NCBI GenBank assembly: GCA_029565065.1
Contig: JAKQOW010000019.1
Location: 1 to 64,000 of the forward strand
Reading direction: 5' to 3'
DNA length: 64,000 nt
DNA from: Acidobacteriota bacterium
GTDB taxonomy: Bacteria; Acidobacteriota; JAAYUB01
In this document: positions 24,657 to 35,338 of the stretch, one piece after another
Position numbering within the stretch: position 1 is the first letter of the stretch
Layout: the number at the start of each line of letters is the position of its first letter
Program-made: the position numbers and the translations under genes
The notes under the pieces: generated by a model
Database searches by the model: none
Told to the model about the DNA's origin: nothing
The model's input: the letters and a program-made list of their open reading frames with translations, nothing else

Positions 24657-25489
24657 CGCGCCTCCTGATACGGGAAGAGGTAGCGGCTGAGCACCACCCA
24701 GAACTTGTCGGTGAGGTAGGCGATCATCACGATCACCACCAGCACGAGGTAGATGTGCTCCCGGGGTCCGCGGCGCTGGGCGACGATGATGATGTTGCCC
24801 AGGCCCCGCTCGGCGGCGACCATCTCGGCCAGGATGATGTAGGTCCAGCCCACGCCGAAGCCGAGGCGCATGGCGTGGACGATCCGGGGCAGCGCCACCG
24901 GCAGCAGCACCCGCCGCAGCGTCTGCCAGCGCGTGGCGCCCAGGGTGTAGGCGGTCTGCAGGAAGACGTTGTCGACGTCGCCCACCGCGCGGACGAACAG
25001 GGGCAGCAGGTAGATGAAGAACGCCAGCGCCAGGAACATGACCTTCTGCAGCTCGTCCACGCCGAACAGGCTCATGGTCAGGGGCACCAGGGCCGGGATG
25101 GGCAGGTAGCCGAGGAAGACCATCACCGGGCTGAACGTCGCGCCCACCTTCGTGAAGGCGCCCATGAATATGCCCAGCGGGAACGCGATCACCCAGGCCA
25201 CGCCGAACCCGATCACCACGCGAAGCGCGCTGGTGAGCGCGCTCCGGCTCAGCTCCGCCTGGAACCAGAGCGCCGGGAACGACCGGATCACCTCTCCCGG
25301 CGACGGGAGGATCGTGGGGGAAATGAGGCGCTCCTCGGCCACCCCGGCGGTGGCCAGGTGCCAGCCGAGAAAGATCAGCAGGATGGGAATCGCCCCCAGA
25401 ACAATTTTGAGGGGAGTCCCGAGGGACTCCCGGATGCTGAGGAGGCCCTGGGGCCCCCTCAGCCGGAAGTTGGACAGGAATGCTTTCAT
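24653..25489 (-). CDS. ABC transporter permease, SsuC/TauC type
   Basis: This 278-residue inner-membrane protein has six predicted helices. Its BPD_transp_1 EAA loop lies around GATRWQTLRRVLLPVALPRIVHAMRLGFGVGW, the signature of nitrate/sulfonate/taurine-type permeases. The N-terminus (MKAFLSNFRLRGPQGLLSIRES) is longer than needed for helix 1. Its ATG is 10 bases after the substrate-binding gene stop, and it overlaps the ATPase gene by 4 bases. It forms the translocation channel of the operon's ABC system. Confidence 0.9.
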   Translation of the reverse strand: MKAFLSNFRLRGPQGLLSIRESLGTPLKIVLGAIPILLIFLGWHLATAGVAEERLISPTILPSPGEVIRSFPALWFQAELSRSALTSALRVVIGFGVAWVIAFPLGIFMGAFTKVGATFSPVMVFLGYLPIPALVPLTMSLFGVDELQKVMFLALAFFIYLLPLFVRAVGDVDNVFLQTAYTLGATRWQTLRRVLLPVALPRIVHAMRLGFGVGWTYIILAEMVAAERGLGNIIIVAQRRGPREHIYLVLVVIVMIAYLTDKFWVVLSRYLFPYQEAR

Positions 25490-25499
25490 ACCGCGGGTC

Positions 25500-27224
<1,725 letters not shown>

Positions 27225-27278
27225 GCGAACCTCCTTGTCCTTCGGTAATCCTCAGCCCGGCGCACGTTTCGCGCGCCC

Positions 27279-28049
27279 TCACTGGCCCTGCGGCCCCAGT
27301 TCCTTCTGGGGCTGGGGCTCGGGCGCGGCGTCCGCCGGGGCGGTCTCGGGGGCGGCCGCTTCGGCCGCCGGGGTCTTGAAGCCGTAGGCCACCTCGAATT
27401 CGGCCAGCGCCTGTTCGGCCAGGGCGGCCTGCTCGGCTTCCTTGAGTTCGACTTCCTGGATATCGATGCCGGTGGAAGCCACGCGGGCGCGGCCGGCGGC
27501 CTTGTCGCGGCGCTCGGACAGGTATTCTTCGACGCGGTTCAGGGTGTCGCCGGAACCGCCGATCTCGCTGATCATACCGGCGGCCATCTCCTGGAGCTCC
27601 GCTTGCGCCTCGAGCATCTCGGTCTCGGACAGCATCCGCTTCAGCTTCTCGATCTTGCCCCGGGCTTCCTGCACCGCCACATCACGGGACTTGACCAGCT
27701 TCTTGAACGTCTCGTCGGCTACCACGAGCTGCTCGCGGTTCTCCTCGAGCTGGCTTTTGACCGTCTGCAGCTCCAGGGCCATCTGGCCGGCCACGGTGCG
27801 GTTGCCCGCCTTGAGGTTGGCGGCGATCTTGGCGGTGAGTTCCTTCTCTTTCTGCTCCAGCGTCTTGACCTGCCGCATCAGGCGCTCGACGAAACCGGCG
27901 TGGGTGGCCAGGTTGTCGTTGAAGCGCGCGATCTGTTTGCGCAAGTTTTCTTTTTCCGCCTCGATCAGAGCCTGCGGGTTCGATTTCTCCAGTCCGGAGA
28001 CGAACAGGCCCACGAAGCCCCGGATCAGCGTCATGATACGTTTGAACAT
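27279..28049 (-). CDS. pspA: PspA/IM30-family membrane-stress protein
   Basis: This 256-residue protein begins MFKRIMTLIRGFVGLFVSGLEKSNPQALI, the amphipathic helix and hinge of PspA/Vipp1 proteins. The long coiled-coil hairpin (about 30-185) follows, with the conserved AGNRTVAGQMALELQ-like turn. The C-terminal 35 residues are Ala/Pro/Glu-rich and not part of the ESCRT-III-like fold. PspA oligomerises on damaged or curved inner membranes and limits proton leak. The ATG at 28049 has AAAGGAGAG upstream; the frame upstream is Arg-rich and has no signals. It leads the operon, 54 bases before the SBP/OmpA gene, and is preceded by a strong sigma-70 promoter. This differs from the sigma-54 control of the E. 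coli psp operon. No pspB/C/F genes are present. Confidence 0.9.
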   Translation of the reverse strand: MFKRIMTLIRGFVGLFVSGLEKSNPQALIEAEKENLRKQIARFNDNLATHAGFVERLMRQVKTLEQKEKELTAKIAANLKAGNRTVAGQMALELQTVKSQLEENREQLVVADETFKKLVKSRDVAVQEARGKIEKLKRMLSETEMLEAQAELQEMAAGMISEIGGSGDTLNRVEEYLSERRDKAAGRARVASTGIDIQEVELKEAEQAALAEQALAEFEVAYGFKTPAAEAAAPETAPADAAPEPQPQKELGPQGQ

Positions 28050-28154
28050 GTGAGCGGCTCTCCTTTCCCTCGCGGGACGATGGGTTCGAATCCGGCCGCG
28101 GCGGCGGGAACGGCCGGACCGCGGCGTTCGAGTGTTGCATCGGACAGTGCTGGC

Positions 28155-28183
28155 ATTGTACCCCACGCGCCGGACGGTGTCAA
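28155..28183 (-). promoter_or_regulatory. sigma-70 promoter of the pspA operon
   Basis: On the minus strand, a consensus TTGACA (28183-28178), a 17-base spacer and TACAAT (28160-28155) make one of the best promoters in the window. The predicted start is near 28148, leaving a GC-rich leader of about 100 bases with several possible hairpins before the pspA ribosome site. Confidence 0.75.
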
Positions 28184-28239
28184 CGAGCCGCTCGGCTAAC
28201 GCCCGTGTTTGCAGTCAGTTGATTTTATCTCAATTCGGG

Positions 28240-28420
28240 GCCCGGGACTCGTTACCATCTCGCATGTTCGTGCTCGTAATTCGTGATCGTGATCGTAATC
28301 GTGATCGTGCTCGTAATCGGACCGTCCGAAGGTTTTGAAGTATAAAATTTTGTAGGTTTAATTACAGTTTATTTCTAATGGTTGATGGTTGATCGTCGAT
28401 AGTGGATGGTTGCTGCTCGG
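28240..28420. repeat. modular tandem repeat block R6 plus AT-rich stretch
   Basis: GTGCTCGTAATTCGTGATCGTGATCGTAATCG-type units fill about 28268-28320. An AT-rich stretch (28330-28378) and TGGTTGATGGTTGATCG heptamers (28377-28410) follow. The block lies between the unknown gene's 3' end and the pspA promoter. In the remaining 28420-28642 I see nothing recognisable. Confidence 0.8.
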
Positions 28421-28642
28421 TGGGATGGTGTGCGAAGGCGATGGGGCGAATCGGGAGATGTGAGACAGCTAGACGGGGTGAACAGCCAGCCGGGAACCGG
28501 TGATTCAGGGAGCGGCACTCCGAACCCAGAATTGAGCGCTTAGAAACCAGGTCCCGGAACCAACGAGCCGGCGCACTCCATCCATCCCCCGTGCCCGCTG
28601 CGGATTCTATGGTCGACGGTTCCTTTGATTACGAGCCCCGCC

Positions 28643-29536
28643 CTACTTGCCCACATTGATCCGGTGCGTCAGCTCGCTGAGTATGTTGAAATTGATGAAG
28701 AAGATGATGTTCTTCAGGTCCTTCTTGTACTTCGTCACGTAGCGGGCGAACTTGTCCTCGTCGTCGAACATCAGCACCGCCTCGAACTCCACCACCTCCT
28801 CGGCCAACTCCAACAGCAGGTGCAGGATGTTCCGGTACGCCGCCTTGACTCGGATCATCTCGGCCGCGTCCCACTTCGACGGCCGGAACTTGGGCGGGAT
28901 GGTGTCGATGGCTCGGATCACCTCGGCCACCACCTCCTGAATCAGTTCATGGATCTCCCGGAAGTAGGACTCCTCGTACTTCTCCGGATGATCCAGCCGC
29001 CCGATGGACTTCCCCTTGAGCGCCTCGTACTGGTCCATGAGCGAGAGGACATACAGGTTCAGTCCCTTGTACGGCAGCTCCCGCCGCTCCATGCTCATGA
29101 AGCAGCGCCCGATGTAAATCTTGTCGGAGTAGTGGAGGGACAGGTCCTTGATGGGCGCGGTGTAGAGCTTGAGCTCCATCAGCTTCTCGAGCTCGTTGAA
29201 GTACTTCAAGCGGGCCAGCAACAGGCCGTTGTTCTGCTGGAGGAAATAGGACGAACGCTCCAGGATCGCCGAGTCGAGGATCAGGTTCTCCAGCAGGCGT
29301 TCCCGCAGATAGGTCAGGATGGCGGGTTTCTCCGCCAGAAGCGTGCGGAGGCGCTCCTCGCAATTGTCTTCCGCCGGCTGCAGCGCGGGCGACAGGAGGC
29401 AGAGGCCGCCGTCGGCCATGGGCAGCTCGAGATAGATGTTGCGGCGAACTTTTTCCTGCAGGTTGTCGAAGTGGACGCAGCGCAGCGGCGGCAGGGTCTC
29501 GGCTTTGAGTCCGGCGAGGTACTGGACCACGGGCAT
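28643..29536 (-). CDS. uncharacterised helical protein
   Basis: This 297-residue soluble protein is predicted to be mostly alpha-helical. It is rich in Leu, Glu and Lys, has no signal peptide or membrane helix, and has no motif I recognise. Segments such as RRELPYKGLNLYVLSLMDQYEALKG and DAAEMIRVKAAYRNILHLLLELAEE look like packed helices. The C-terminus (KDLKNIIFFINFNILSELTHRINVGK) is aromatic and hydrophobic. The ATG at 29536 is chosen because CGGAGGTG precedes it and a promoter lies at 29568-29596. It is transcribed alone, just upstream of the pspA operon on the same strand but separated by about 590 bases. No function is proposed. Confidence 0.7.
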   Translation of the reverse strand: MPVVQYLAGLKAETLPPLRCVHFDNLQEKVRRNIYLELPMADGGLCLLSPALQPAEDNCEERLRTLLAEKPAILTYLRERLLENLILDSAILERSSYFLQQNNGLLLARLKYFNELEKLMELKLYTAPIKDLSLHYSDKIYIGRCFMSMERRELPYKGLNLYVLSLMDQYEALKGKSIGRLDHPEKYEESYFREIHELIQEVVAEVIRAIDTIPPKFRPSKWDAAEMIRVKAAYRNILHLLLELAEEVVEFEAVLMFDDEDKFARYVTKYKKDLKNIIFFINFNILSELTHRINVGK

Positions 29537-29567
29537 GGCGCACCTCCGGGCTGATGATTCTGAGTTG

Positions 29568-29596
29568 AGTATATCGGGAATGGCGGGAGAAGTAAA
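29568..29596 (-). promoter_or_regulatory. sigma-70-type promoter of the uncharacterised gene
   Basis: On the minus strand, TTTACT (29596-29591), a 17-base spacer and TATACT (29573-29568) predict a start near 29561, about 25 bases before the ATG. Confidence 0.55.
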
Positions 29597-29609
29597 CAGC
29601 GGAGCGCGC

Positions 29610-29800
29610 CGCAAGGCTCGTTCCGGCGATGCGGACATCGGATTTCGGACATCGGAATTCGGATATCGGACCTGGGTTCTAGGACCTGGGATCTGGGTTC
29701 CGGGTCATCGTGATTCGTAAATCGTAATTTGTACTCGAGACTCGATTACGAAACACGATTGCGAGCACGAATCATCAACTATCAACTGAAGTACAAGTGA
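29610..29800. repeat. modular tandem repeat block R7
   Basis: Units here include GCTCGTTCCGGCGATGCGGACATCGGA, ATTTCGGACATCGGAATTCGG, GGACCTGGGTTCTAGGACCTGGG-type heptamers, GATTCGTAAATCGTAATTTG, CGATTACGAAACACGATTGCG and ATCAACTATCAACTG. The sequence is more degenerate than in the other blocks. It separates the 3' end of aroK from the upstream region of the uncharacterised gene. Confidence 0.75.
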
Positions 29801-29826
29801 GACGATTGAACGAACGGACGCTGGAA

Positions 29827-30363
29827 CTAAACGTCCGGTTCCAGCAGCCCCTTCCACGAGAGGATCTCTTCGATTTCAGCGGCCACCGCGGCGATGGTGC
29901 GGCCGCCGGTGTCCACCCGGAACGGCGCCTGCCGGTAGTGGGGGAGCCGCGCCGCGTGGAGGGCGCGGAACTCGGATTCGCTCCGCGCCAGCGGTCGCGG
30001 GGCGTGATGGCTGACGCAGCGGCGCACCAGCTCGTCCAGCGGGCAGTCCAGCCAGACGGCCACGCCGGATCCCTGCACCAGCGCCGGCGCCTCGGCCTGG
30101 GTGAACGTCCCCCCGCCGAGCGCCACCACGCGGCCGCCTCGGCCGGCCACCTCGCGGAGCTGTTGCAGCTCCAGCAGGCGGAAGTACGTTTCGCCGTGGC
30201 GGCGGAAGATTTCCACCACCGGCAGCTCGGCGGTGGTCTCCACCAGGTGGTCCAAGTCCACGGCCTCGGCGGCGATCCGGCGCGCCAGCTCCACGGCCAC
30301 GCAAGTCTTGCCGGCGCCCATGAATCCCACCAGGTAGATGTTGCGCGTGGCTGGCAGCCGCAC
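29827..30363 (-). CDS. aroK: shikimate kinase
   Basis: This 178-residue enzyme phosphorylates shikimate with ATP in the chorismate pathway. Visible motifs are Walker A GFMGAGKT (13-20), the shikimate-binding DLD (37-39), the GGG loop (VALGGGTF) and lid Arg residues in HAPRPLARSE. HYRQAPF stands for the conserved RxPxY/F-like end. It starts with GTG at 30363 behind a GGGAGGA ribosome site. It is the last gene of the nadB operon, 41 bases after the VWA gene. There is no other aro gene nearby. Confidence 0.9.
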   Translation of the reverse strand: MRLPATRNIYLVGFMGAGKTCVAVELARRIAAEAVDLDHLVETTAELPVVEIFRRHGETYFRLLELQQLREVAGRGGRVVALGGGTFTQAEAPALVQGSGVAVWLDCPLDELVRRCVSHHAPRPLARSESEFRALHAARLPHYRQAPFRVDTGGRTIAAVAAEIEEILSWKGLLEPDV

Positions 30364-30404
30364 GGCTCCGTCCTCCCTCGTATGTTCCGCCGCAGGCGCC
30401 GCCG

Positions 30405-31370
30405 CTAGCGGGCCTCGTAACCGGGGCGGTGGCTGACCCGCACCCCGACCCGATCCACCTGGACGACGATCTTGCGGTACTGGCCGTCGCGCATGATGTT
30501 GTGCGGCGTGTACGACAGGTAATACTGCTGGCGCAGTTCGCGGACCAGCCGGCTGTACACCTCCTCGATGGAGCCGGCGCCGCGCGGGTCGATGACACGG
30601 CCGCCCGTCTCGTAGGCGAGCTTCCGGAGCTGGGAGTCCGCGGCGTACATGATCTGCATGATCCGGGTCTCGTCGTACTTGAGCCCATACTCACGCTTGT
30701 AGTACTCGGCGTAATCGCGGATGCCGGCGGTCTTGGAGACGATGTACACCTGCGTGTCGGACACGGTGGCCTTGCGCAGGATGTCGTCGAACTCCACCAG
30801 GCTCGCCGTGTCCCACCCGTCGGTGACCGACACGATCACCTTCTTGCCCCGCACGGCCGGCAGCAGATCGGTGTAGGTCACGTAGAGCGCGTCGTACCAG
30901 ACGGTGCTCCCCTTGGGCACCACCCGCTCCAGTGCCCGGTCCAGCCGCGCCAGGTCGTTGGACCAGTCGAGGATCAGGCGGGCCTCGTTGTTGAACGTGA
31001 TGATGGCCACCCGGTCCTCGGGCTGCAGCGCCCCGACGAAGGTCCGCACGGCCTTCTTGATGGCGCCCAGCTCCATGAAGGTGCTGTGGCTGATGTCCAT
31101 GAGGAAGACGACGTTGAGGGGCACCTCCTCCCGGGCGCAGTTGATGATCTCCTGCTCGACGCCGTCCTCGAACAGGTGGAAATCCTTGCGCGTGAGGTCG
31201 GTCACCGGCTCGCCCGCCTGGCTGGCGACGGCCACCGGGACGAAGATTTGCTGGACCTCGGTCCGGATGATGGGCTGGTCCTGCGCCGCCGGCCCGACGG
31301 GCGGCGTCGCGACGAGCAGAGTCAGGGCGAACGCCAGGCGCAGGGCGCGGTTACGGTTGAGTGGGGGCAT
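30405..31370 (-). CDS. exported VWFA-related domain protein
   Basis: This 321-residue protein has a signal peptide (about 1-29). A short beta domain follows (VAVASQAGEPVTDLTRKDFHLFEDG), as in acidobacterial VWFA-related proteins, then a von Willebrand A domain with the metal site DISHS (92-96) and SVTDGWD. The C-terminus (VRELRQQYYLSYTPHN) is also typical of that group. Such proteins are abundant in Acidobacteriota but have no defined role. VWA domains bind proteins through a metal ion. The ATG at 31370 lies 20 bases inside the end of mpl, with a GGAGGG site, so the two genes are translationally coupled. Confidence 0.85.
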   Translation of the reverse strand: MPPLNRNRALRLAFALTLLVATPPVGPAAQDQPIIRTEVQQIFVPVAVASQAGEPVTDLTRKDFHLFEDGVEQEIINCAREEVPLNVVFLMDISHSTFMELGAIKKAVRTFVGALQPEDRVAIITFNNEARLILDWSNDLARLDRALERVVPKGSTVWYDALYVTYTDLLPAVRGKKVIVSVTDGWDTASLVEFDDILRKATVSDTQVYIVSKTAGIRDYAEYYKREYGLKYDETRIMQIMYAADSQLRKLAYETGGRVIDPRGAGSIEEVYSRLVRELRQQYYLSYTPHNIMRDGQYRKIVVQVDRVGVRVSHRPGYEAR

Positions 31371-32796
31371 CGCCTTCCCTCCCGCTGGATTCGAGGATGC
31401 GGCGGTGAATGTCATCGAACCCGCCATTGGACATGATGATGGCCACATCGCCGGGTTTCAGCCAGCGGCGGAGAAACGGCACGATCTCGGCCACTGTGGG
31501 CAGGAAGTGGGCGTCCTGCCCGGCGGCACGCATCTCCGTCACCGCCCGGGCCGGGTCGAACCGGTCGGCCTCGGGGAGCGCCTCCTTGCGAAAGACGTCG
31601 GCCAGGATCACCACGTCGGCCTCCGCGAAGCAGCGGGCCATCGCCGCCTGGTGGACGCGCTTGCGGCAGGTCCAGGAGCGCGGCTCGAACACCACCGCGA
31701 TCCGCCGGTCGGGAAACCGCAGCCGAGCCCCCGCCAGCGTCGCCGCGATCGCCGTGGGGTGATGGGCGAAATCGTCATAGAGCAGTGCGCCGCCGACTTC
31801 GCCGCGCAGGGTCATGCGGCGCTCCACGCCGCGGAACGACGCCAGCGCACCCGGCACGCGCTCCGGCGGCGCGCCGGCGTGGTGGAGCACCGCCCAGACG
31901 GCCAGGGCGTTCAGGACGTTGTACCGCCCGGGGACGGCCAGTCCCACCTCGCCGAGCGCCGCGCCGCGGTGGCGGACGGCGAACCGCGTCCGCCCGTCCT
32001 CGGCGCGGACCGACTCGGCCTGCCAGTCGGCCCCGCCGCCGAAACCGAACGAGACCGTCGGGCACGGCGCGCGCGCCGCCACTTCGGCGGCGCGCGGGCA
32101 GTCGGCGTGGTACACCACCAGGCCGTTGGGCGGCACCGTGTTCACGAGGCGGCGGAACTGGAGCACGATGGCGTCGAGGTCGGGGTAGATGTCGGCATGG
32201 TCGTACTCGATGCCGGTGATCACCAGAACCGTCGGACGGTAGTGGAAAAACTTGGGGGCCTTGTCGAAATAGGCGGTGTCATACTCGTCCCCCTCGATGA
32301 CGAAGTGCGGGCCGCGGCCCAGGGCGGCGCTCCGCCCGAAGTCCAGCGGAATTCCGCCGACGAGGAACGAGGGATCGAATCCCAGCTGCGTCAGCGCCCA
32401 GGCGGCCATGGCCGAGGTGGTGGTCTTGCCGTGGGTACCGGTGACCACCACCGGCGTCTTGCCGGGCAGGAGCAGCAGCTTGACCACCTCGGGCATGGAC
32501 AGGTACGGCAGCCCGGCGGCCAGCGCGTGTTCCAGCTCCGGGTTACCGCGGGCGATGGCGTTGCCCACCACCACCAGGTCGGGGGGCGGATCCAGGTTGG
32601 CCGGCGCGTAGCCGGAGCGCACCGGGATTCCCTCGGCCGCCAGAAAGTCGCTCATGGGCGGATAGACGTCCGCGTCGGAACCCGTCACCGTGTAGCCGGA
32701 CGACCGGAGCAGCGCCGCCAGCGACGCCATCGCCGTCCCGCAGACGCCCAGCAGGTGAATCCGCTGCACCGTCCGGCCCATGATCACCGTGGACAT
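31351..32796 (-). CDS. mpl: UDP-MurNAc:L-Ala-gamma-D-Glu-meso-DAP ligase (Mpl)
   Basis: This 481-residue Mur-ligase-family enzyme starts HLLGVCGTAMASLAALL, the Mpl/MurC nucleotide-sugar motif. It has the ATP loop GTHGKTTT (120-127) and EGDEYDTAYFDK, a sequence diagnostic of Mpl rather than MurC. The HYRPTVLVITGIEYDHADIY and DDFAHHPTAI motifs complete the three domains. Mpl joins recycled tripeptide to UDP-MurNAc. Its start overlaps the ldcA 3' end by 13 bases. LdcA makes the tripeptide that Mpl uses, so the pair forms a coherent peptidoglycan-recycling step, which also implies meso-DAP in the wall. Confidence 0.93.
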   Translation of the reverse strand: MSTVIMGRTVQRIHLLGVCGTAMASLAALLRSSGYTVTGSDADVYPPMSDFLAAEGIPVRSGYAPANLDPPPDLVVVGNAIARGNPELEHALAAGLPYLSMPEVVKLLLLPGKTPVVVTGTHGKTTTSAMAAWALTQLGFDPSFLVGGIPLDFGRSAALGRGPHFVIEGDEYDTAYFDKAPKFFHYRPTVLVITGIEYDHADIYPDLDAIVLQFRRLVNTVPPNGLVVYHADCPRAAEVAARAPCPTVSFGFGGGADWQAESVRAEDGRTRFAVRHRGAALGEVGLAVPGRYNVLNALAVWAVLHHAGAPPERVPGALASFRGVERRMTLRGEVGGALLYDDFAHHPTAIAATLAGARLRFPDRRIAVVFEPRSWTCRKRVHQAAMARCFAEADVVILADVFRKEALPEADRFDPARAVTEMRAAGQDAHFLPTVAEIVPFLRRWLKPGDVAIIMSNGGFDDIHRRILESSGREGDAPTQP

Positions 32797-33719
32797 AGCC
32801 AGTCATCCTCGAGGTAAAGTCGACCCGCGTCCGGATCCAGGCGGTAGCCGGCCCCCAGCGCCAGCACCAGGCTGGGCCGCTCGCAGTGGCCCGACGGCAG
32901 GCCGAAGAGCACCGGGCAGCCGATGTCGCCGAGGGCGTGGCACAACGCCTCCTGGATCGTATAGCCCTGTTCCGGGTGCTGCGTGCATCCCGTCATCTCG
33001 CCGAAGACCACTCCGGCCGCCTCATCGAACTTCCCGGCCGCGCGGAGCTGGCCCAGCAGCCGGTCGAGCTGGTACGGCTTGATCTGGGTGTCCTCCAGGA
33101 AGAGGATCCGGCCGCGGGTGTCCCACTCGTCGGGCGTCCCCAGGGTGGCCGCCAGCACCGACAGGCAGCCGCCCGTCAGCGGCGCCGCCACGGCGGGCCC
33201 CGTCCGGAGCACCGTCAGCGGTTCGACCGACACGGTATCCCGCGGCGGCGCGCCGGCCAGCAGCCCGGTCAGGTATGCGGCGTCGGCGCCCGTCGGGTCG
33301 CGGCCCAGGTCGCCGGCCACCATGGGCCCGTGAAAGACCACCCAGCCCCAGCGCTGCAGCAGGTGGATCAGCAGCGCCGTGGCGTCGGAGCAGCCCACCA
33401 CCGCCTTGGGCCGGGCGGGCGGCCGGGGCAGCACCCGGTCCAGGGCGGGCAGCAGCCGGGCGCAGCCGTAGCCGCCGCGGGCGCACCAGACGGCGTCGGC
33501 TTCGGCGTCGCCGAGCGCGGCCGCGAGCTCGGCGGCCCGTTCGTCGTCGGGACCGGCGGTGTAGAAATGCGCCGTCGTGCCACGGCCGGACCAGACCGGC
33601 TGCCAGCCCTGAGCCGCCAGCCAGGCCAGTCCCCGCTCCATGTACGGCCTCTTCACCGGCGAAGCCGGCACCACGACGCGGATACGGCTGCCGGCGGCAA
33701 GCGGCGGCGGATAGATCAT
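32784..33719 (-). CDS. ldcA: LD-carboxypeptidase (peptidase family S66)
   Basis: This 311-residue enzyme trims the terminal D-Ala from recycled murein tetrapeptide in the cytoplasm. The S66 Ser-Glu-His triad is visible: Ser111 in VGCSDATAL, Glu209 in FLEDT and His278 in PSGHC. WCARGGYGCARLLP is the family's other signature. There is no signal peptide, as expected for a cytoplasmic recycling enzyme. It overlaps the upstream GT39 gene by 4 bases and the downstream mpl by 13, so translation is coupled. MccF-type immunity proteins share the fold, but the pairing with mpl favours LdcA. Confidence 0.92.
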   Translation of the reverse strand: MIYPPPLAAGSRIRVVVPASPVKRPYMERGLAWLAAQGWQPVWSGRGTTAHFYTAGPDDERAAELAAALGDAEADAVWCARGGYGCARLLPALDRVLPRPPARPKAVVGCSDATALLIHLLQRWGWVVFHGPMVAGDLGRDPTGADAAYLTGLLAGAPPRDTVSVEPLTVLRTGPAVAAPLTGGCLSVLAATLGTPDEWDTRGRILFLEDTQIKPYQLDRLLGQLRAAGKFDEAAGVVFGEMTGCTQHPEQGYTIQEALCHALGDIGCPVLFGLPSGHCERPSLVLALGAGYRLDPDAGRLYLEDDWLCPR

Positions 33720-35338
33720 GGCGTTCGCTCCAGTTTCACCAGCACCGAGCGGCCCGCTTCGGCCACGACCGTGTGCCGCCAGCCGGGCACCTGGTCAAGA
33801 TCGCCCACGGCCTTCCCCTCGGTCAGCAGGTAAGCCGGCCGCCGGCGCGATTCCAGCAGGGCGGCCAACTCGGCCGGTTTCTCTATGTTCGGCGTGCACG
33901 TATAGCCGGTGTAGTACTCATGGCTGTGATGAAAATGCCGGTAGATGATCAGCGGATTGTCCGGTCCGGTCCGCGTCATGGCCAGCCGGCAGATTTGGCG
34001 TCCCGAAAAGAACGGCTCCACCGCCGGCAGCAGGAACGGGGCGCCCCCGGCCACCACCAGGAACACGCCGAACGCCAGCGACAGGATGGCCCGGTCCGGC
34101 CGGCCGCGGCGGATGAGCCAGATGAAGCCCAGCAGGCCCGGCAGCGCCAGGGCGACGGCCAGCAGCCCGAGTTCCACCCGGTGGAAGCGGATGTGGAAGA
34201 AGAGCGGCCCCCCCACCGCCAGCACCGCCGTCACCGCCGCCGCGCCCCACGCGAACGGCCGCCAGTCGCGGCCTGGGGCGAAGGCCTCCTCCATGCTCCA
34301 GCCGATGAGCACCGCCAGCGTGGGGAACAGCGGCAGGATGTAACCGGGAAGCTTGGCTGAAGACAGCGAGAAGAACACCAGCGGCAGCGCCAGCCAGGCG
34401 AGGAAGAACAGCAGGCCGTCGGCCCGCGGGTCCTGCCGCCAGCGCCGCCAGAGCGGCCGGCGGTCCCGCCACAGGAGCAGGAAGAACGTCCAGGGAAGGA
34501 GGCCGATCAGAATCACCGGCAGGTAGAAGTAGAACGGCCGGGTGTGGTGATGGATCGAAGTGAAGAAGCGGCCCAGATGGTGGTTGACGAAGAACACCAG
34601 GATGAAGAAGAAGCCCTCCCGCAGGTACACGAGGATGTACCAGGGCGCCGCCACCGCCAGCAGCGCCAATGCGCCCACGGCCAGCCGCGGCAGCGTCAAT
34701 CGCTCCACCCGGCCGGTGACCATGAGGTACGGATAGACGGCCAGCACCGGCAGCACCAGGCCCAGCGGCCCCTTGGCCAGGACGGCCAGGCCGAAGACGG
34801 CGCCGGCGGCCCAGAGCAGTGTGGGCGGAGGCGCAGGCTCGGCGGCCAGGTACCGCCAGAGCAGCAACAGGCCCACCGACACGCACGCGGTGAACGGCAT
34901 GTCCGTGGTGCCCCCGCCGGCGAAGCCGAGAAACAGCACGCAGGTGCCGAGCGCCAGCGACGCGTTGAAGGCCATCCGCTCGCCGAACGTCCGCTTCAGC
35001 GTCAGGTACAGCGTGGCGATGGCGCCGAGCGCCAGCAGGACCGACGGCAGCCGCGCGGCGAACTCGTTCACCCCGAACACGCGGTACGAGACATTGGCCA
35101 TCCAGTAGAGCAGCGGCGGTTTTTCCAGCCAGGCGGAGCCCTTCAGGGTGGGGAGCACCCAGTCGCCGCGGTGCATCATCTCCTCGGCGATGCGGGCGTA
35201 GCGCGGCTCGTCGGGGCCGACGAAACCGTACCAGCCGATGAACGAGAGGTAGAAGACCGCCAGCGCCAGCATCAGCGCGGCGAAGCGCTTGTTCGCGCCC
35301 AGTCCCTCCCAGAATGCCCAGCCGCGACCTGCCGTCAC
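33716..35338 (-). CDS. GT39-family (ArnT/PMT-like) membrane glycosyltransferase
   Basis: This 540-residue integral membrane protein has about 11-12 helices. The first periplasmic loop holds the family's DEPRYARIAEEM motif, with the catalytic acidic residues, and LKGSAWLEKPPLLYW, closely resembling ArnT. Such enzymes transfer a sugar from a polyprenyl-phosphate donor to lipid A, protein or another acceptor on the periplasmic face. The acceptor here is unknown. It starts with GTG at 35338, overlapping nadC by 4 bases, and overlaps ldcA by 4. Its place beside peptidoglycan-recycling genes suggests envelope work but does not prove it. Confidence 0.88.
   Translation of the reverse strand: MTAGRGWAFWEGLGANKRFAALMLALAVFYLSFIGWYGFVGPDEPRYARIAEEMMHRGDWVLPTLKGSAWLEKPPLLYWMANVSYRVFGVNEFAARLPSVLLALGAIATLYLTLKRTFGERMAFNASLALGTCVLFLGFAGGGTTDMPFTACVSVGLLLLWRYLAAEPAPPPTLLWAAGAVFGLAVLAKGPLGLVLPVLAVYPYLMVTGRVERLTLPRLAVGALALLAVAAPWYILVYLREGFFFILVFFVNHHLGRFFTSIHHHTRPFYFYLPVILIGLLPWTFFLLLWRDRRPLWRRWRQDPRADGLLFFLAWLALPLVFFSLSSAKLPGYILPLFPTLAVLIGWSMEEAFAPGRDWRPFAWGAAAVTAVLAVGGPLFFHIRFHRVELGLLAVALALPGLLGFIWLIRRGRPDRAILSLAFGVFLVVAGGAPFLLPAVEPFFSGRQICRLAMTRTGPDNPLIIYRHFHHSHEYYTGYTCTPNIEKPAELAALLESRRRPAYLLTEGKAVGDLDQVPGWRHTVVAEAGRSVLVKLERTP

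Noticed and set aside
28082..28096. GGGTTCGAATCC, resembling a tRNA T-arm
   Set aside because: The flanking bases do not pair into a T-stem, and no anticodon or acceptor stem surrounds it. It lies in the pspA leader and is a chance match.
31351..31448. Upstream extension of the VWFA gene to 31448
   Set aside because: The extension lies inside mpl and has no signal peptide. The ATG at 31370 has a ribosome site and gives a proper signal peptide.
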